This document shows positions 15,704 to 23,175 of a stretch of DNA of 25,288 nucleotides, one piece after another; the first letter of the stretch is position 1; every line of letters begins with the position of its first letter. The notes under the pieces are model-generated. The model worked only from the letters and a program-made list of their open reading frames with translations. It was not told the origin of the DNA and made no database searches. The translations under genes were made by a program, and so were the position numbers. The stretch lies in the NCBI GenBank assembly GCA_964420285.1, contig CAYQTE010000067.1, positions 1 to 25,288 of the forward strand, given 5' to 3'. The stretch comes from CAYQTE01 sp964420285 (lineage in GTDB: Bacteria; Planctomycetota; Phycisphaerae; Tepidisphaerales; Tepidisphaeraceae).

Positions 15704-15853
15704 ATGCCCGCGCCTCGAAACCTCAAGCCCGCCAGCAAACCACCAACGATCGCTCAGCGAGCAGCCGCGATCCGGCGGATTCAAAAGCTCAGCCGGCATG
15801 TCACGCTTGGCGGATTGAGAGTCAAAGACCTCATCAGCGAGGGGCGCAAGTGA
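15704..15853 (+). CDS. Small basic protein, antitoxin-like
   Basis: The 49-residue product has a Pro/Lys/Arg-rich start (MPAPRNLKPASKPPTIAQRA) followed by RIQKLSRHVTLGGLRVKDLI and the ending SEGRK. The 'v.dLI.EGR' end resembles the C-terminal helix of small antitoxins such as those of PIN toxins, but no toxin gene follows. AGGGA lies seven to eight bases before the ATG. It may be an orphan antitoxin or what is left of a pair after the neighbouring protease genes arrived. Confidence 0.5.
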   Translation: MPAPRNLKPASKPPTIAQRAAAIRRIQKLSRHVTLGGLRVKDLISEGRK

Positions 15854-15919
15854 TTTGGGCTTACCGAATATCCGCCCGATATTTCAGGATCGCCAGCCGT
15901 GAAGATGCCCGAAACCCGA

Positions 15920-16330
15920 TCAGCGAGCCGAGGAACCACTCTCGTTCCCAACTTCCTGTTGCGACCATTCCTGTAGCGGCCCATGCAAGAGCAACACCAC
16001 GCTGGCCAAAATGTCTCGTCCCAACACTCCCCGCTCATCGTCAATCAATAAATATCGTCCGCGATAGGCTTTGGCCAGAAAGATCATATCCACGTCCACG
16101 GCCTGGGCCGTGCTTCTGGTTCCATCGAAGCCGAGCAACTCATAGTCCTTCCCGCTGACTGGTTTCACTCCCAGACGCTCCACAGCGGCCCGCGGCAGCA
16201 AAGTGACGTCTGCGCCCGTATCCAGTAACAGGAGCACATTCGGCAGCAATGCCCCGCTCTTCATGTCGCGCAATGTCACTTGTGCGATAGGTGCCGGCGG
16301 ATCGTAATGCGACGCGTCATAGCTTGCCAT
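15920..16330 (-). CDS. Retropepsin-like aspartic protease
   Basis: The 136-residue product has the single-domain clan AA signature LLLLDTGADVTLLPRAAVER, with catalytic D37 in DTG, a flap-like region (YELLGFDGTRSTAQAVDVDM) and a second psi-loop-like part (LLIDDERGVLGRDIL) that matches the 'iLGrDil' motif. Such proteases act as homodimers. The substrate is not known. ATG 16330 has GGAGGT eight bases upstream. The start overlaps the end of the DUF104-like gene by 14 bp, so the two are translated as a pair. There is no signal peptide, so it is cytoplasmic. Confidence 0.8.
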   Translation of the reverse strand: MASYDASHYDPPAPIAQVTLRDMKSGALLPNVLLLLDTGADVTLLPRAAVERLGVKPVSGKDYELLGFDGTRSTAQAVDVDMIFLAKAYRGRYLLIDDERGVLGRDILASVVLLLHGPLQEWSQQEVGNESGSSAR

Positions 16331-16538
16331 CGGCGGGAACCTCCACAACTTGTTTGCGGAAGTCCCCGCCGTCCAGCGGGTTCGCCAGCCGCGGTGTGCG
16401 CACCTGTGCCGGGAGAGGCGCGGGCATGTGCTGATCCGCGACAATCACGTACACTCTGGTGTTCTCGGCCAGCGATATCTCCTCGCGCAATCGGATCTTC
16501 CCATTTTCAACCACGCCTTCGATGGCAGTAACCAGCAC
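16317..16538 (-). CDS. DUF104-like small protein, partner of the protease
   Basis: The 73-residue product begins MLVTAIEGVVENGKIRLREE and continues SLAENTRVYVIV. This is the same short beta pattern as the antitoxin at 8359 (ENG, then a hydrophobic-x-E-x-TRV strand), followed by a Pro-rich region and the FRKQVVEVPADGKL tail. It starts at GTG 16538 with AGAGGT just upstream. By family it would be an antitoxin, but its partner is a retropepsin-like protease rather than a PIN nuclease. Confidence 0.65.
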   Translation of the reverse strand: MLVTAIEGVVENGKIRLREEISLAENTRVYVIVADQHMPAPLPAQVRTPRLANPLDGGDFRKQVVEVPADGKL

Positions 16539-16606
16539 GGGACACCTCTTTTCAGAGCCGGAGCACTATTCTTGTGAGCTATTGTACTCTCACTTGGGCC
16601 GTCGCG

Positions 16607-16894
16607 TTACTGATTATCCACCCGATGTTCCGGCCGAGTCCATTGGTGGAACACATCCATGATCGGCAGGGGCATGCCCGTGTTGTCGAAATAGCTGCGG
16701 CCGTCGCGGCTGCCGGGTTCCCAATAGAAGACGCCCTTGCCATGGTCGTTGGGGACACCCATGACGATCTGGTTGACGGCCGCAAGCCACTGGGCCTGGC
16801 CGGCCGGGGTTTCCGGGAACGGGCCGGGGGTTTGGCGGAAATAAGTCCGGGCGTTGCAATAGCCTGTCTCAACGACCGGAGAATGGGTTGACCG
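16607..16894 (-). pseudogene. C-terminal remnant of a GH53 endo-beta-1,4-galactanase
   Basis: A minus-strand frame of about 95 codons, closed upstream by an in-frame TGA at 16895-16897, reads SPVVETGYCNARTYF, FPETPAGQAQWLAAVNQIVM, GKGVFYWEPGS, SYFDNTGMPLPIMDVF and ends in TAA. These are the last blocks of glycoside hydrolase family 53: the strand with the catalytic Glu (VVETGY), the 'P.tp.GQ' loop, 'G.GvfYWEP' and the C-terminal 'FD..G..Lp'. The N-terminal two thirds of the barrel, with the acid/base Glu, are missing. An intact enzyme would cut arabinogalactan side chains; this fragment cannot. Confidence 0.75.
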
Positions 16895-16956
16895 TCAAGG
16901 TCGGATTCATTCTGCTCCAATCTCGGATTCTCGACGCCTATTCCCCGTAATGCCGT

Positions 16957-16984
16957 TTGACGCGGGCCAAGAAAAGTATATACT
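16957..16984 (+). promoter_or_regulatory. Sigma70-type promoter of the BrnT-like operon
   Basis: TTGACG (16957-16962) and TATACT (16979-16984) are separated by 16 bp and each matches the consensus at five of six bases. The expected start site near 16991 lies just before the ATG at 16995, so the leader would be only a few bases. This decides the start of the toxin gene, since the upstream ATGs at 16950 and 16986 would not be transcribed. Confidence 0.65.
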
Positions 16985-16994
16985 TATGTGTGGA

Positions 16995-17264
16995 ATGGAC
17001 CCGATCCGATGGAACAACTGGAATCAGGAGCACATTGAACGGCACAATGTCAGCAGGCAGGAGGCCGAGGTACTGATTCGACAGGCGCGGCGACCCTACC
17101 CGTTGTATCAGGGACACAGCAAGTGGCTCGTGCGCGGGCAGACGGACACCGGCGATTACCTTCAGGTCGTTTACATCTACAGCCCCGCCGACACGATCTT
17201 TGTAATTCACGCACGGCCACTCACCGACAACGAGAAGCGGCAGTCACGGCGCCGCAGGAAATAA
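16995..17264 (+). CDS. BrnT-like toxin
   Basis: The 89-residue product has the compact BrnT/COG2929-like pattern: IRWNNWNQEHIERHNVSRQE with EAEVLI, a central KWLVRGQTDTGDYLQVVYIY, and the end FVIHARPLTDNEKRQSRRRR, matching 'G.t..G..l.vvy......i.vi.AR.lt..E+'. BrnT proteins are RelE-fold ribonucleases that stop translation. The start at 16995 is inferred from the promoter position. The antitoxin gene begins two bases after its stop. In this family the toxin gene usually comes first, as here. Confidence 0.65.
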   Translation: MDPIRWNNWNQEHIERHNVSRQEAEVLIRQARRPYPLYQGHSKWLVRGQTDTGDYLQVVYIYSPADTIFVIHARPLTDNEKRQSRRRRK

Positions 17265-17266
17265 AT

Positions 17267-17575
17267 ATGGCAAAACGCAAACCCTACGACAGGATGAACG
17301 CCGACGAACTGGCCGAGGCCACGGCGGAATTTGACCGTGAAGCCATCGTCACCCCCGGCCGGCCGGCCACGGCGTCGGAACGTCGCAAGTTCAACCGCGT
17401 GCGCCGCAGAATGGGCCGCCCGAGGATCGGCAAGGGCGCAGCCCGCGTATTGGTGACAGTCGAGCGGGATTTGTTGAAGGAGGCCGACAATTTCGCCAAG
17501 CGCAACGGCCTCAAGCGGGCACAGATGTTTGCAAAAGGCCTGCGACTGGTCATGAACGAAGAGCCGGTTTCATGA
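17267..17575 (+). CDS. BrnA-like antitoxin
   Basis: The 102-residue product begins MAKRKPYDRMNADELAEATA and FDREAIV (toxin-binding part), then a Pro/Arg-rich GRPRIGKGAA linker, and ends in VLVTVERDLLKEADNFAKRN, LKRAQMFAKGLRLVM, a ribbon-helix-helix-like DNA-binding segment. Such antitoxins bind the toxin and repress their own promoter. AGGA lies close upstream in the end of the toxin gene. The two-base gap to the toxin gene indicates one transcript. Confidence 0.7.
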   Translation: MAKRKPYDRMNADELAEATAEFDREAIVTPGRPATASERRKFNRVRRRMGRPRIGKGAARVLVTVERDLLKEADNFAKRNGLKRAQMFAKGLRLVMNEEPVS

Positions 17576-17619
17576 CTTTTCCAACAAGACGCGAATTCCG
17601 CGGACGCGAGCGACTTGCC

Positions 17620-18489
17620 TCAATTCGATCTGGGACCGTTGGATATCGAGGGTCTGGTCATTGGCACAATCGGGTTGTCGGGCGGCCCGCTATACCCGCG
17701 CAGAAGCCCCGCTCCTGCCATCTGGATCAGCGAACCCGAAGGCCCTATGGTCACTTCGAGTTGTAACCCCGCTTTTGATTCCGCCGGCTCAAAAGACACG
17801 GTGACCGCCTGCCATTTGCGATCGAGTGAATAGCTCCTCAATCTCCAGTCCAGTGCCTTGATCCGGTTGCTCAGGGGAGACGATTGAATCACACTCTGAA
17901 CCAGCGGAACATCCTTTGACGTAGCGTCGCCGGCCAACGGCTGCCGGGCGAGATTGTTCACAAGACCCTCGAGGTCGGCGGTCGAGTAATCTCTCGACTC
18001 CAACACCTGAAGTCGGTCGGGGTCGAGCGGCGGACGCTTCTTGATGGGGAAATTCTCTAGTTTGAGCAGCCATCGGCGATCTGCCGAACTCACGGGAATG
18101 TAGCGGATGGCCGGAGTCTCGACGTAGAGCGTTCGATCTTTTCCGGCCGGCGCGCTGGTGCCCATCATCCAGTCGATCCATTTCTGCATGTCGTCGTCGG
18201 GAAGGGCCGTTTGCTCCCAGCCCTTGTTTGTCGGGTCTTGAAAGGCATCTTTGGTTGGCCAAAGGAACTTGGCGAGCCCGGGCTCCGCGATGCCCGTCGG
18301 CTCGTGGGGATCGTGAATGACAACCAACTCCTCGGGAACTTTGTCGTTGGTAACGGGAGCGACCAGCGGTGTTCCCCGAATGAGTGGATCAATTTGCGCC
18401 CAAGCGGCCGAGGCCGACAAACATACCACGATCGCAAACAGAGAGATCGCCGTTCTGCGTGCAGGTTCGATCATGTGCTGGTTCCCCAT
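17620..18489 (-). CDS. Secreted protein at the end of the PspA/AAA+ cluster
   Basis: The 289-residue product has a signal peptide (basic IEPARRTA, hydrophobic ISLFAIVVCLSASA, cleavage near AWA-Q at about 32). The mature part is mixed alpha/beta with Trp- and Pro-rich stretches (KFLWPTKDAFQDP, MQKWIDWMMG, LDWRLRSYSLDRKW). It shows no motif I know. The start ATG at 18489 follows immediately after the stop of the AAA+ gene; a second ATG at 18474 has a better Shine-Dalgarno (GGGGA) and gives a shorter n-region. The zero gap to the AAA+ gene suggests the same operon. Confidence 0.7.
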   Translation of the reverse strand: MGNQHMIEPARRTAISLFAIVVCLSASAAWAQIDPLIRGTPLVAPVTNDKVPEELVVIHDPHEPTGIAEPGLAKFLWPTKDAFQDPTNKGWEQTALPDDDMQKWIDWMMGTSAPAGKDRTLYVETPAIRYIPVSSADRRWLLKLENFPIKKRPPLDPDRLQVLESRDYSTADLEGLVNNLARQPLAGDATSKDVPLVQSVIQSSPLSNRIKALDWRLRSYSLDRKWQAVTVSFEPAESKAGLQLEVTIGPSGSLIQMAGAGLLRGYSGPPDNPIVPMTRPSISNGPRSN

Positions 18490-20181
18490 CTACACCCGAT
18501 CGCGAAACGCGGCGGGGATGAACTCGGCGTCGCTGGCTTCGCGCACCGCCAGGGCGATCTGGAAATCCATCACGCTCTTGTCGACCGGGTTTCGGTATTG
18601 CGACAGGCACGACCGCAGCGCATCGGCCGGCGACAGCGACTGCGTGCGGCTCACGCGATAGGCCTTGGTGGCCAGAGTTTCGGCGGCGCCGGGCGTCAGC
18701 AGCAGCGGCACGGTGGGTTGGATATGCTCGATGTCGGCGGCGGGGATTTCGATCCCCTTGCGTTTGCACAACGCCGCGATCAGGTCCATGCTCTCCGACG
18801 GCGTGCTGGTGGGAAAAAGCGGGATCTTCACGTCGATCCGGCCGGGACGCTTGAGATCGACCTCGATCAGATCGGGCCGGCTGGAGGCCAGAATCCAGAT
18901 GATCTTCCCGCGGTTTCGCGTATCGCCCATTTCCTCGGCCATCATGGAATAAACCCGGCCGGAGACGCCGCTGTCGCCGCTGTCGGAATCGCGTTTGCCG
19001 AGCGACTGATCGGCCTCGTCAATAAAGACGAAACAGCGGCCCAGGGCGTGGAGCAGGCGGAATATCTTTTCGAGATTTCCCTCGGTGCTGCCGATCCACT
19101 TGTCGCGGAAATTCTTCATCTTGACGACGGGCACGCCCGCGTCGCCGGAGAGGCACTCGGCCGTGTAGGTTTTTCCCGTGCCGACCGGGCCGCACAGAAG
19201 ATAACCCATCGGCAGCGCCTGCAGATCGCCGCGGCGCCAGAGGTCAAAATCCTGCCGCAGCCACGATTTCACTTTTTCCTGCCCGTGCAGATCGTCGAGG
19301 GTTCGCTTTGAATCGACGAATTCGATCAGGCCGTTGCAATCCTGTTCGATGAGCTGCTTTTTCAGCCTGGCGACGTCGTTGTCGGTGATGGACTGCTTGT
19401 TGTATTCGGTGATACGCAGCAATCCCTCGACGGCGGCGATGCCGGAGCCGGCCAGCGAAGAGGCGAGCTGGTCCCGGCGATTGGTGAAGTTCTTCAGGGC
19501 GACGGGAAATTCGCAGCCCAGCACGGCGATCGCCCGCTCCAGTTCCGCCGGGGCGGGCAGGGGAATCTTCACCTGGGCGGCCCGGCTGTTGGTGGCCAGG
19601 AGTTGGTGCAGATCGTTGAGGTTTTCGGTGACGAGGAAGGTGGCCAGGGAATGTTCGCGCAGGAGCGAATCGGTGGACCAGTCGCGAATGAGCAGGGCCA
19701 TGGCGTTGAGGTCGTAATTCAAAGCCCCTTGCAACGCCGGGGCCACCAGCGAGGCGCTGCGGATGATGCAACCCACCTGAAAATGCCCGCGCTTGAGCCG
19801 GGCCAGATTGGCCGCGTAACGGAAGAATATCGTCAGCGCCTCGATGGCCGGGCGCGGCGCGCGGGGAAGCTGCGGCATGTCCTTGAGTCCCGGCCATTGC
19901 GAGAAAATATCGTTTCCCTTTTCGACGCGAATGCCGTTGCCCAGGTCGTAGCTGAGCACCACGTCAAATCGCGGCATCAGCCCGCGCATCAGGAAATCGT
20001 AAACCGAGCCCAGATCGGGCTTGTCGCCTGTCGTGGGCAGAACCATGCGATCCATGACGTTGCCATACAGAATGAACTGGTTGGCGGTATTACTTTCGTA
20101 CAGCGCGATCAGATCCCGCGCCCATTGCGGCATCTGCGAAATTGGAGTCGCAGCGGCGTTGGGCACGGCGGGCGCGGTCAT
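18490..20181 (-). CDS. AAA+ ATPase with a degenerate N-terminal domain
   Basis: The 563-residue product has one intact classic AAA+ module at about 290-460: GPVGTGKT Walker A (331-338), a pore-loop-like KWIGSTEGNLEKIF (361-374), FVFIDEAD Walker B (384-391), LASSRPDLI with Ser where sensor 1 is usually Asn, and KRPGRID with the paired arginines R445 and R448. A lid domain follows. The N-terminal half (about 20-260) is a separate domain without Walker motifs (NQFILYGNVMDRMV, CIIRSASLVAP, FLVTENLND). It looks like an inactive nucleotide-binding domain, as in Ycf46-type proteins. It overlaps the coiled-coil gene by four bases, and PspA is two genes upstream, so it probably acts on those proteins. 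Confidence 0.85.
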   Translation of the reverse strand: MTAPAVPNAAATPISQMPQWARDLIALYESNTANQFILYGNVMDRMVLPTTGDKPDLGSVYDFLMRGLMPRFDVVLSYDLGNGIRVEKGNDIFSQWPGLKDMPQLPRAPRPAIEALTIFFRYAANLARLKRGHFQVGCIIRSASLVAPALQGALNYDLNAMALLIRDWSTDSLLREHSLATFLVTENLNDLHQLLATNSRAAQVKIPLPAPAELERAIAVLGCEFPVALKNFTNRRDQLASSLAGSGIAAVEGLLRITEYNKQSITDNDVARLKKQLIEQDCNGLIEFVDSKRTLDDLHGQEKVKSWLRQDFDLWRRGDLQALPMGYLLCGPVGTGKTYTAECLSGDAGVPVVKMKNFRDKWIGSTEGNLEKIFRLLHALGRCFVFIDEADQSLGKRDSDSGDSGVSGRVYSMMAEEMGDTRNRGKIIWILASSRPDLIEVDLKRPGRIDVKIPLFPTSTPSESMDLIAALCKRKGIEIPAADIEHIQPTVPLLLTPGAAETLATKAYRVSRTQSLSPADALRSCLSQYRNPVDKSVMDFQIALAVREASDAEFIPAAFRDRV

Positions 20182-20996
20182 GCGGAAGCCTTTCCGGCCG
20201 TCGTGCTGGCGAAGGTCTGGTCCAGATCGGCGATCGTGGCCTGGGATTCGCCGAACAAATCGGGATCGAGCATCTGGCTGACGAGGGAGATGTTGCTCGA
20301 TACCGCCTGGGGCTGCGCGCTCATGCCGGCATTTTCGACGGCCAGATCAACCTGGGCCTCGATGCGGGTGATGTTGCTTTCGATTTCCTCAAGCGATTGC
20401 GCCCGCTTCTGCAGAAGCTCGATGCGCCGCTGGAGGATCTGCAATGTCCCGGACTTGGCTTCACGCAGCGTGTCGCTGATATGGGTATCGCCCAGATCGT
20501 GCTGCAACGAAGCGATCTGACGGCGAAGCTCCGTCTCGTTGGATTGGCTCTCCTGCGATTGAAGGTATTGCCGGGCCGTCAGCAGTTTGAGGTAGAGCCA
20601 CGCCAGCTTATTGAGCGCGGCGCGGTTGCCTTCGATGGCGTAATCGTCAACGCCCTGGCCGCGCGCCATGTCCTCGGCCTTGTTGCAGCGGGCTTGCAGC
20701 CCGATCATCCGGGCTCGGGCGGCCGGAAGAAGTTGCTGGATAAGCGATTGCCGCTTGGCTTCGGCGTCGCTTTGGCCGGAGTAATCGTCCATGGCGTCGG
20801 TGAGCTTTTGAAATCGCGGATTGGTGGAAAGGCCGACCAGCAGGGCGGTCTCGACCCCGATGCCGATCAGCCAGAACGCCGGATGACCAAATCCGAGAAT
20901 GGCCATGGCGATCGCGAACAAGACGTTGACCGGCACCGGCCCAATGCCCGGCAGGCAGGGTCGAATGAGGAATGCGGCTTTCAAGTAGCGAAACAT
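20178..20996 (-). CDS. Two-helix membrane protein with long coiled coil
   Basis: The 272-residue product starts MFRYLKAAFLIRPCLPGIGP, followed by two hydrophobic segments at about 22-36 and 40-56 that form a hairpin in the membrane. From about 85 to 235 it is mostly charged helix with heptad-like spacing (LRRQIASLQHDLGDTHISDT, LQRRIELLQKRAQSLEEIES). The C-terminus is Ala/Ser-rich with a short acidic motif (DPDLFGES). Most of the protein would lie in the cytoplasm and could tether PspA or the AAA+ ATPase to the membrane; this is inference from context. The stop overlaps the AAA+ start (ATGA), and pspA ends 39 bp upstream. Confidence 0.75.
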   Translation of the reverse strand: MFRYLKAAFLIRPCLPGIGPVPVNVLFAIAMAILGFGHPAFWLIGIGVETALLVGLSTNPRFQKLTDAMDDYSGQSDAEAKRQSLIQQLLPAARARMIGLQARCNKAEDMARGQGVDDYAIEGNRAALNKLAWLYLKLLTARQYLQSQESQSNETELRRQIASLQHDLGDTHISDTLREAKSGTLQILQRRIELLQKRAQSLEEIESNITRIEAQVDLAVENAGMSAQPQAVSSNISLVSQMLDPDLFGESQATIADLDQTFASTTAGKASA

Positions 20997-21035
20997 TGAA
21001 TCACCGCTATTGAACCCGGCTGGCGTTGGGGCATC

Positions 21036-21812
21036 TTACGTTCCGGCGATCGGACCCATCGACTTGGCCGCGGTCGCGGTGGCGGCGGCGGACTGCTCGG
21101 CTTCGGGAGCGGCCTGCGTGGAATCCTTGGCATCCAGGGCGATCCCCTCTCGGGCCGCGAAATCCGCCAGCGCCTGATCCGCCAGCGCCTTTTGTTCGGC
21201 TTCCTTCATCTGTATATCAGAAGTGTTGAGGCTATCCTTGGCGACGCGCACACGCCCGGCCGCCTTCTCGCGATCCTGCTCGACCATCGTGTGCAGGCGA
21301 TCCAGCGTATCGCCGGACCCGCCGATCTGGCTGACCATGCCCGACGCCATTTCCGTCAATTCCGCCATCGCCTTCTTCACTTTCAGATCGTCGAGGCTCT
21401 GCCGCAGCGATTCGATTTTATCCTTGGCCGCCTTGATCGCCACGTCGCGCGCCGTCACCAGACTCTTATACGTTTCCTCGGCCTGGGTGGCCTGGGTGCG
21501 ATTCTCATCGAGCTCGCGCTGGACGGTTTGCAGTCGCAGGGCGTATTGACCGGCCAGATCGCGGTTGCCCGCCTTGAGATTCGCCGACGCTCGGGCGCGC
21601 AGATCGCGTTCATCCGTTTCCAGTTTCTTCACCTGGGTCATCAGCCGCTCGCACAGCGCGGCGTGCGACGAAAGGCCGTCATTGTATTTCGCGATCTGCT
21701 TGCGGAGGTTTTCCTTTTCCACTTCCAGCAGCGCCTCGGGATTGCGGCGTTCCATCCCGGAGATGAACAGGCCGAAAAAACCGCGGATCAGATTCGCTAT
21801 TCTCGTAAACAT
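21036..21812 (-). CDS. pspA: PspA/IM30 family membrane-remodelling protein
   Basis: The 258-residue product matches PspA/IM30 in length and layout: an amphipathic N-terminal helix (MFTRIANLIRGFFGLFI), then helices rich in Glu/Lys/Arg/Gln (EKENLRKQIAKYND, KKLETDERDLRARASANLKA, QTVQRELDENRTQATQAEET, IESLRQSLDDLKVKKAMAEL) and a Gly-containing turn before the last helix. An Ala-rich extension follows (about 225-258). PspA and Vipp1/IM30 belong to the ESCRT-III superfamily and form rods or rings that bind and repair membranes. AGGAGA precedes the ATG. The gap to the upstream gene is 109 bp, the largest in the cluster, so a separate promoter is possible. Confidence 0.85.
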   Translation of the reverse strand: MFTRIANLIRGFFGLFISGMERRNPEALLEVEKENLRKQIAKYNDGLSSHAALCERLMTQVKKLETDERDLRARASANLKAGNRDLAGQYALRLQTVQRELDENRTQATQAEETYKSLVTARDVAIKAAKDKIESLRQSLDDLKVKKAMAELTEMASGMVSQIGGSGDTLDRLHTMVEQDREKAAGRVRVAKDSLNTSDIQMKEAEQKALADQALADFAAREGIALDAKDSTQAAPEAEQSAAATATAAKSMGPIAGT

Positions 21813-21921
21813 GCGCCGTCTCCTGTCTTATCGCCCATGACCCTGACTCTGGGGCCATAGGATCGCCGAATTCCCCGCTCGAATCAAACTGGCCGTGTTC
21901 GTCGGGCGCGGTCTCTATACG

Positions 21922-23163
21922 CTAATGGTTGCCCTGGCTGCGTTCCCAGCCCACCAGCAGGTTGCTGATGATCTCGGGCTTTGGCGCATCGCAGACGACC
22001 GGCAGATCGGTTTTCAGGCCGTACGATTCGTATTGCACAAACGGGCTTTCCGGGAACTTGATCGGCACATTGGGATCGCCGGGGCGGAATCCGTGCGTCA
22101 GCGAGAGCTTCTGCATCGGCTCGCTCATCAGGAAATCCAGGAAACTCTGGCAGGCCTTCCGCTGTGCGGCCGTGCTCCATGTGGCATCGAGAATGTAATA
22201 CGGGTTGTCGTTCCACATGTTGTACCTGGGATAGATCACGTGAAGCCGGCCGGAGCGCCCCTCGGCGTTTTTCAGATAGTCGATGGCAACGCTTTCGTAG
22301 ACGAACAGTGCGTCATAGGTGCTGGGGCCTTTGAGGACCATGTCGCGCATGAGCGTGCCGGTGCTTTCGACGGTGTCGCTGGCGGCGTGCTCGATGCCGT
22401 TCATCCAATCCTGAAACGGCGGCGCGGTGATATCGCCCAAAGTCAGATCGCGGCTCTTGTTGTAGAAGTCGTAACCCATCAGAATCAGCGTCAGCACGCC
22501 GCTGTTGGACTTGGTCGGAAGCGTGTGGCCGAACTTGAAAAATCCCCATTCGGTCGTCTTCCCGGCGATGGCGTCCCAGCCGCCTTTTTCGTTCAGCGCC
22601 TGCCCGATGGTCTGGAACGACACGTCCTTGTACTTGTCGATGAACGGCTGATAGCGCTCTTCCCAGAAGACGAACACCATCGGCGTCAGCGCCAGTTGCT
22701 CTTCCTTGATGATCGGATTGGACCCGAATTTGTCCTGCCAATCCTGCACGAACTGCGGCTTGTACAGCGAACTGGCCGGCGCCCAGGCGTTGATCTTCTT
22801 GGCTGCCTCGTCGCCCTTGAGAATGGTCTGGGCGCCGTCAAGCGATCCGAGCGGAATGAGATTCACGTTGATATTCGCCCCGACCGGCGTCTTGGCGAAC
22901 TCGGCCGCCGCATCCTTGAGCCACCGCTCCTTCTCCGTGCCGTACGCGACGCCGATGTCCACGACCGGCCCGGTGGGCGCCGGCGCGACATTTCCGGGCG
23001 TGCCGCCATTGGCGGCGGGCGTGGGCGGCGCGGCGGTCTGGGTCTTGTTCTTGAAAACCAGAATATACGCGCCGTAGAAGCTGCCGGCGATCACCAGCAG
23101 AACGATCAGCTTGCCAATGAACGTGAGTTTCGGCCCATCCGATTGCGATGTTGTGTTGCTCAT
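21922..23163 (-). CDS. Membrane-anchored solute-binding-like protein (SBP_bac_11 type)
   Basis: The 413-residue product has a short cytoplasmic tail, one helix at about 15-37 (FIGKLIVLLVIAGSFYGAYI), a Pro/Ala linker and a periplasmic type II binding fold (about 68-400). Landmarks are DIGVAYGTEKERWLKDAAAE, LTPMVFVFWEE, WGFFKFGHTLPTKSNSGVLT and LTHGFRPGDPNVPIKFP. Nearly every one of these blocks has a counterpart in the vWA-fused protein encoded upstream, so the two are tandem paralogues. It has no transporter permease or ATPase nearby, so a sensing or scaffold role is more likely than uptake. The gene starts 12 bp after the upstream gene's stop. Confidence 0.82.
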   Translation of the reverse strand: MSNTTSQSDGPKLTFIGKLIVLLVIAGSFYGAYILVFKNKTQTAAPPTPAANGGTPGNVAPAPTGPVVDIGVAYGTEKERWLKDAAAEFAKTPVGANINVNLIPLGSLDGAQTILKGDEAAKKINAWAPASSLYKPQFVQDWQDKFGSNPIIKEEQLALTPMVFVFWEERYQPFIDKYKDVSFQTIGQALNEKGGWDAIAGKTTEWGFFKFGHTLPTKSNSGVLTLILMGYDFYNKSRDLTLGDITAPPFQDWMNGIEHAASDTVESTGTLMRDMVLKGPSTYDALFVYESVAIDYLKNAEGRSGRLHVIYPRYNMWNDNPYYILDATWSTAAQRKACQSFLDFLMSEPMQKLSLTHGFRPGDPNVPIKFPESPFVQYESYGLKTDLPVVCDAPKPEIISNLLVGWERSQGNH

Positions 23164-23175
23164 GGTCGATCCCGC

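Noticed and set aside
15850..16158. Toxin gene starting at the GTGA overlap after the 49-residue gene
   Set aside because: The coupled GTG start is suggestive, but the translation has no nuclease or toxin motif and soon runs antisense to the protease gene.
18211..19311. Plus-strand frame of 366 codons opposite the AAA+ gene
   Set aside because: The opposite strand encodes intact Walker A and B motifs; this frame shows only biased composition.
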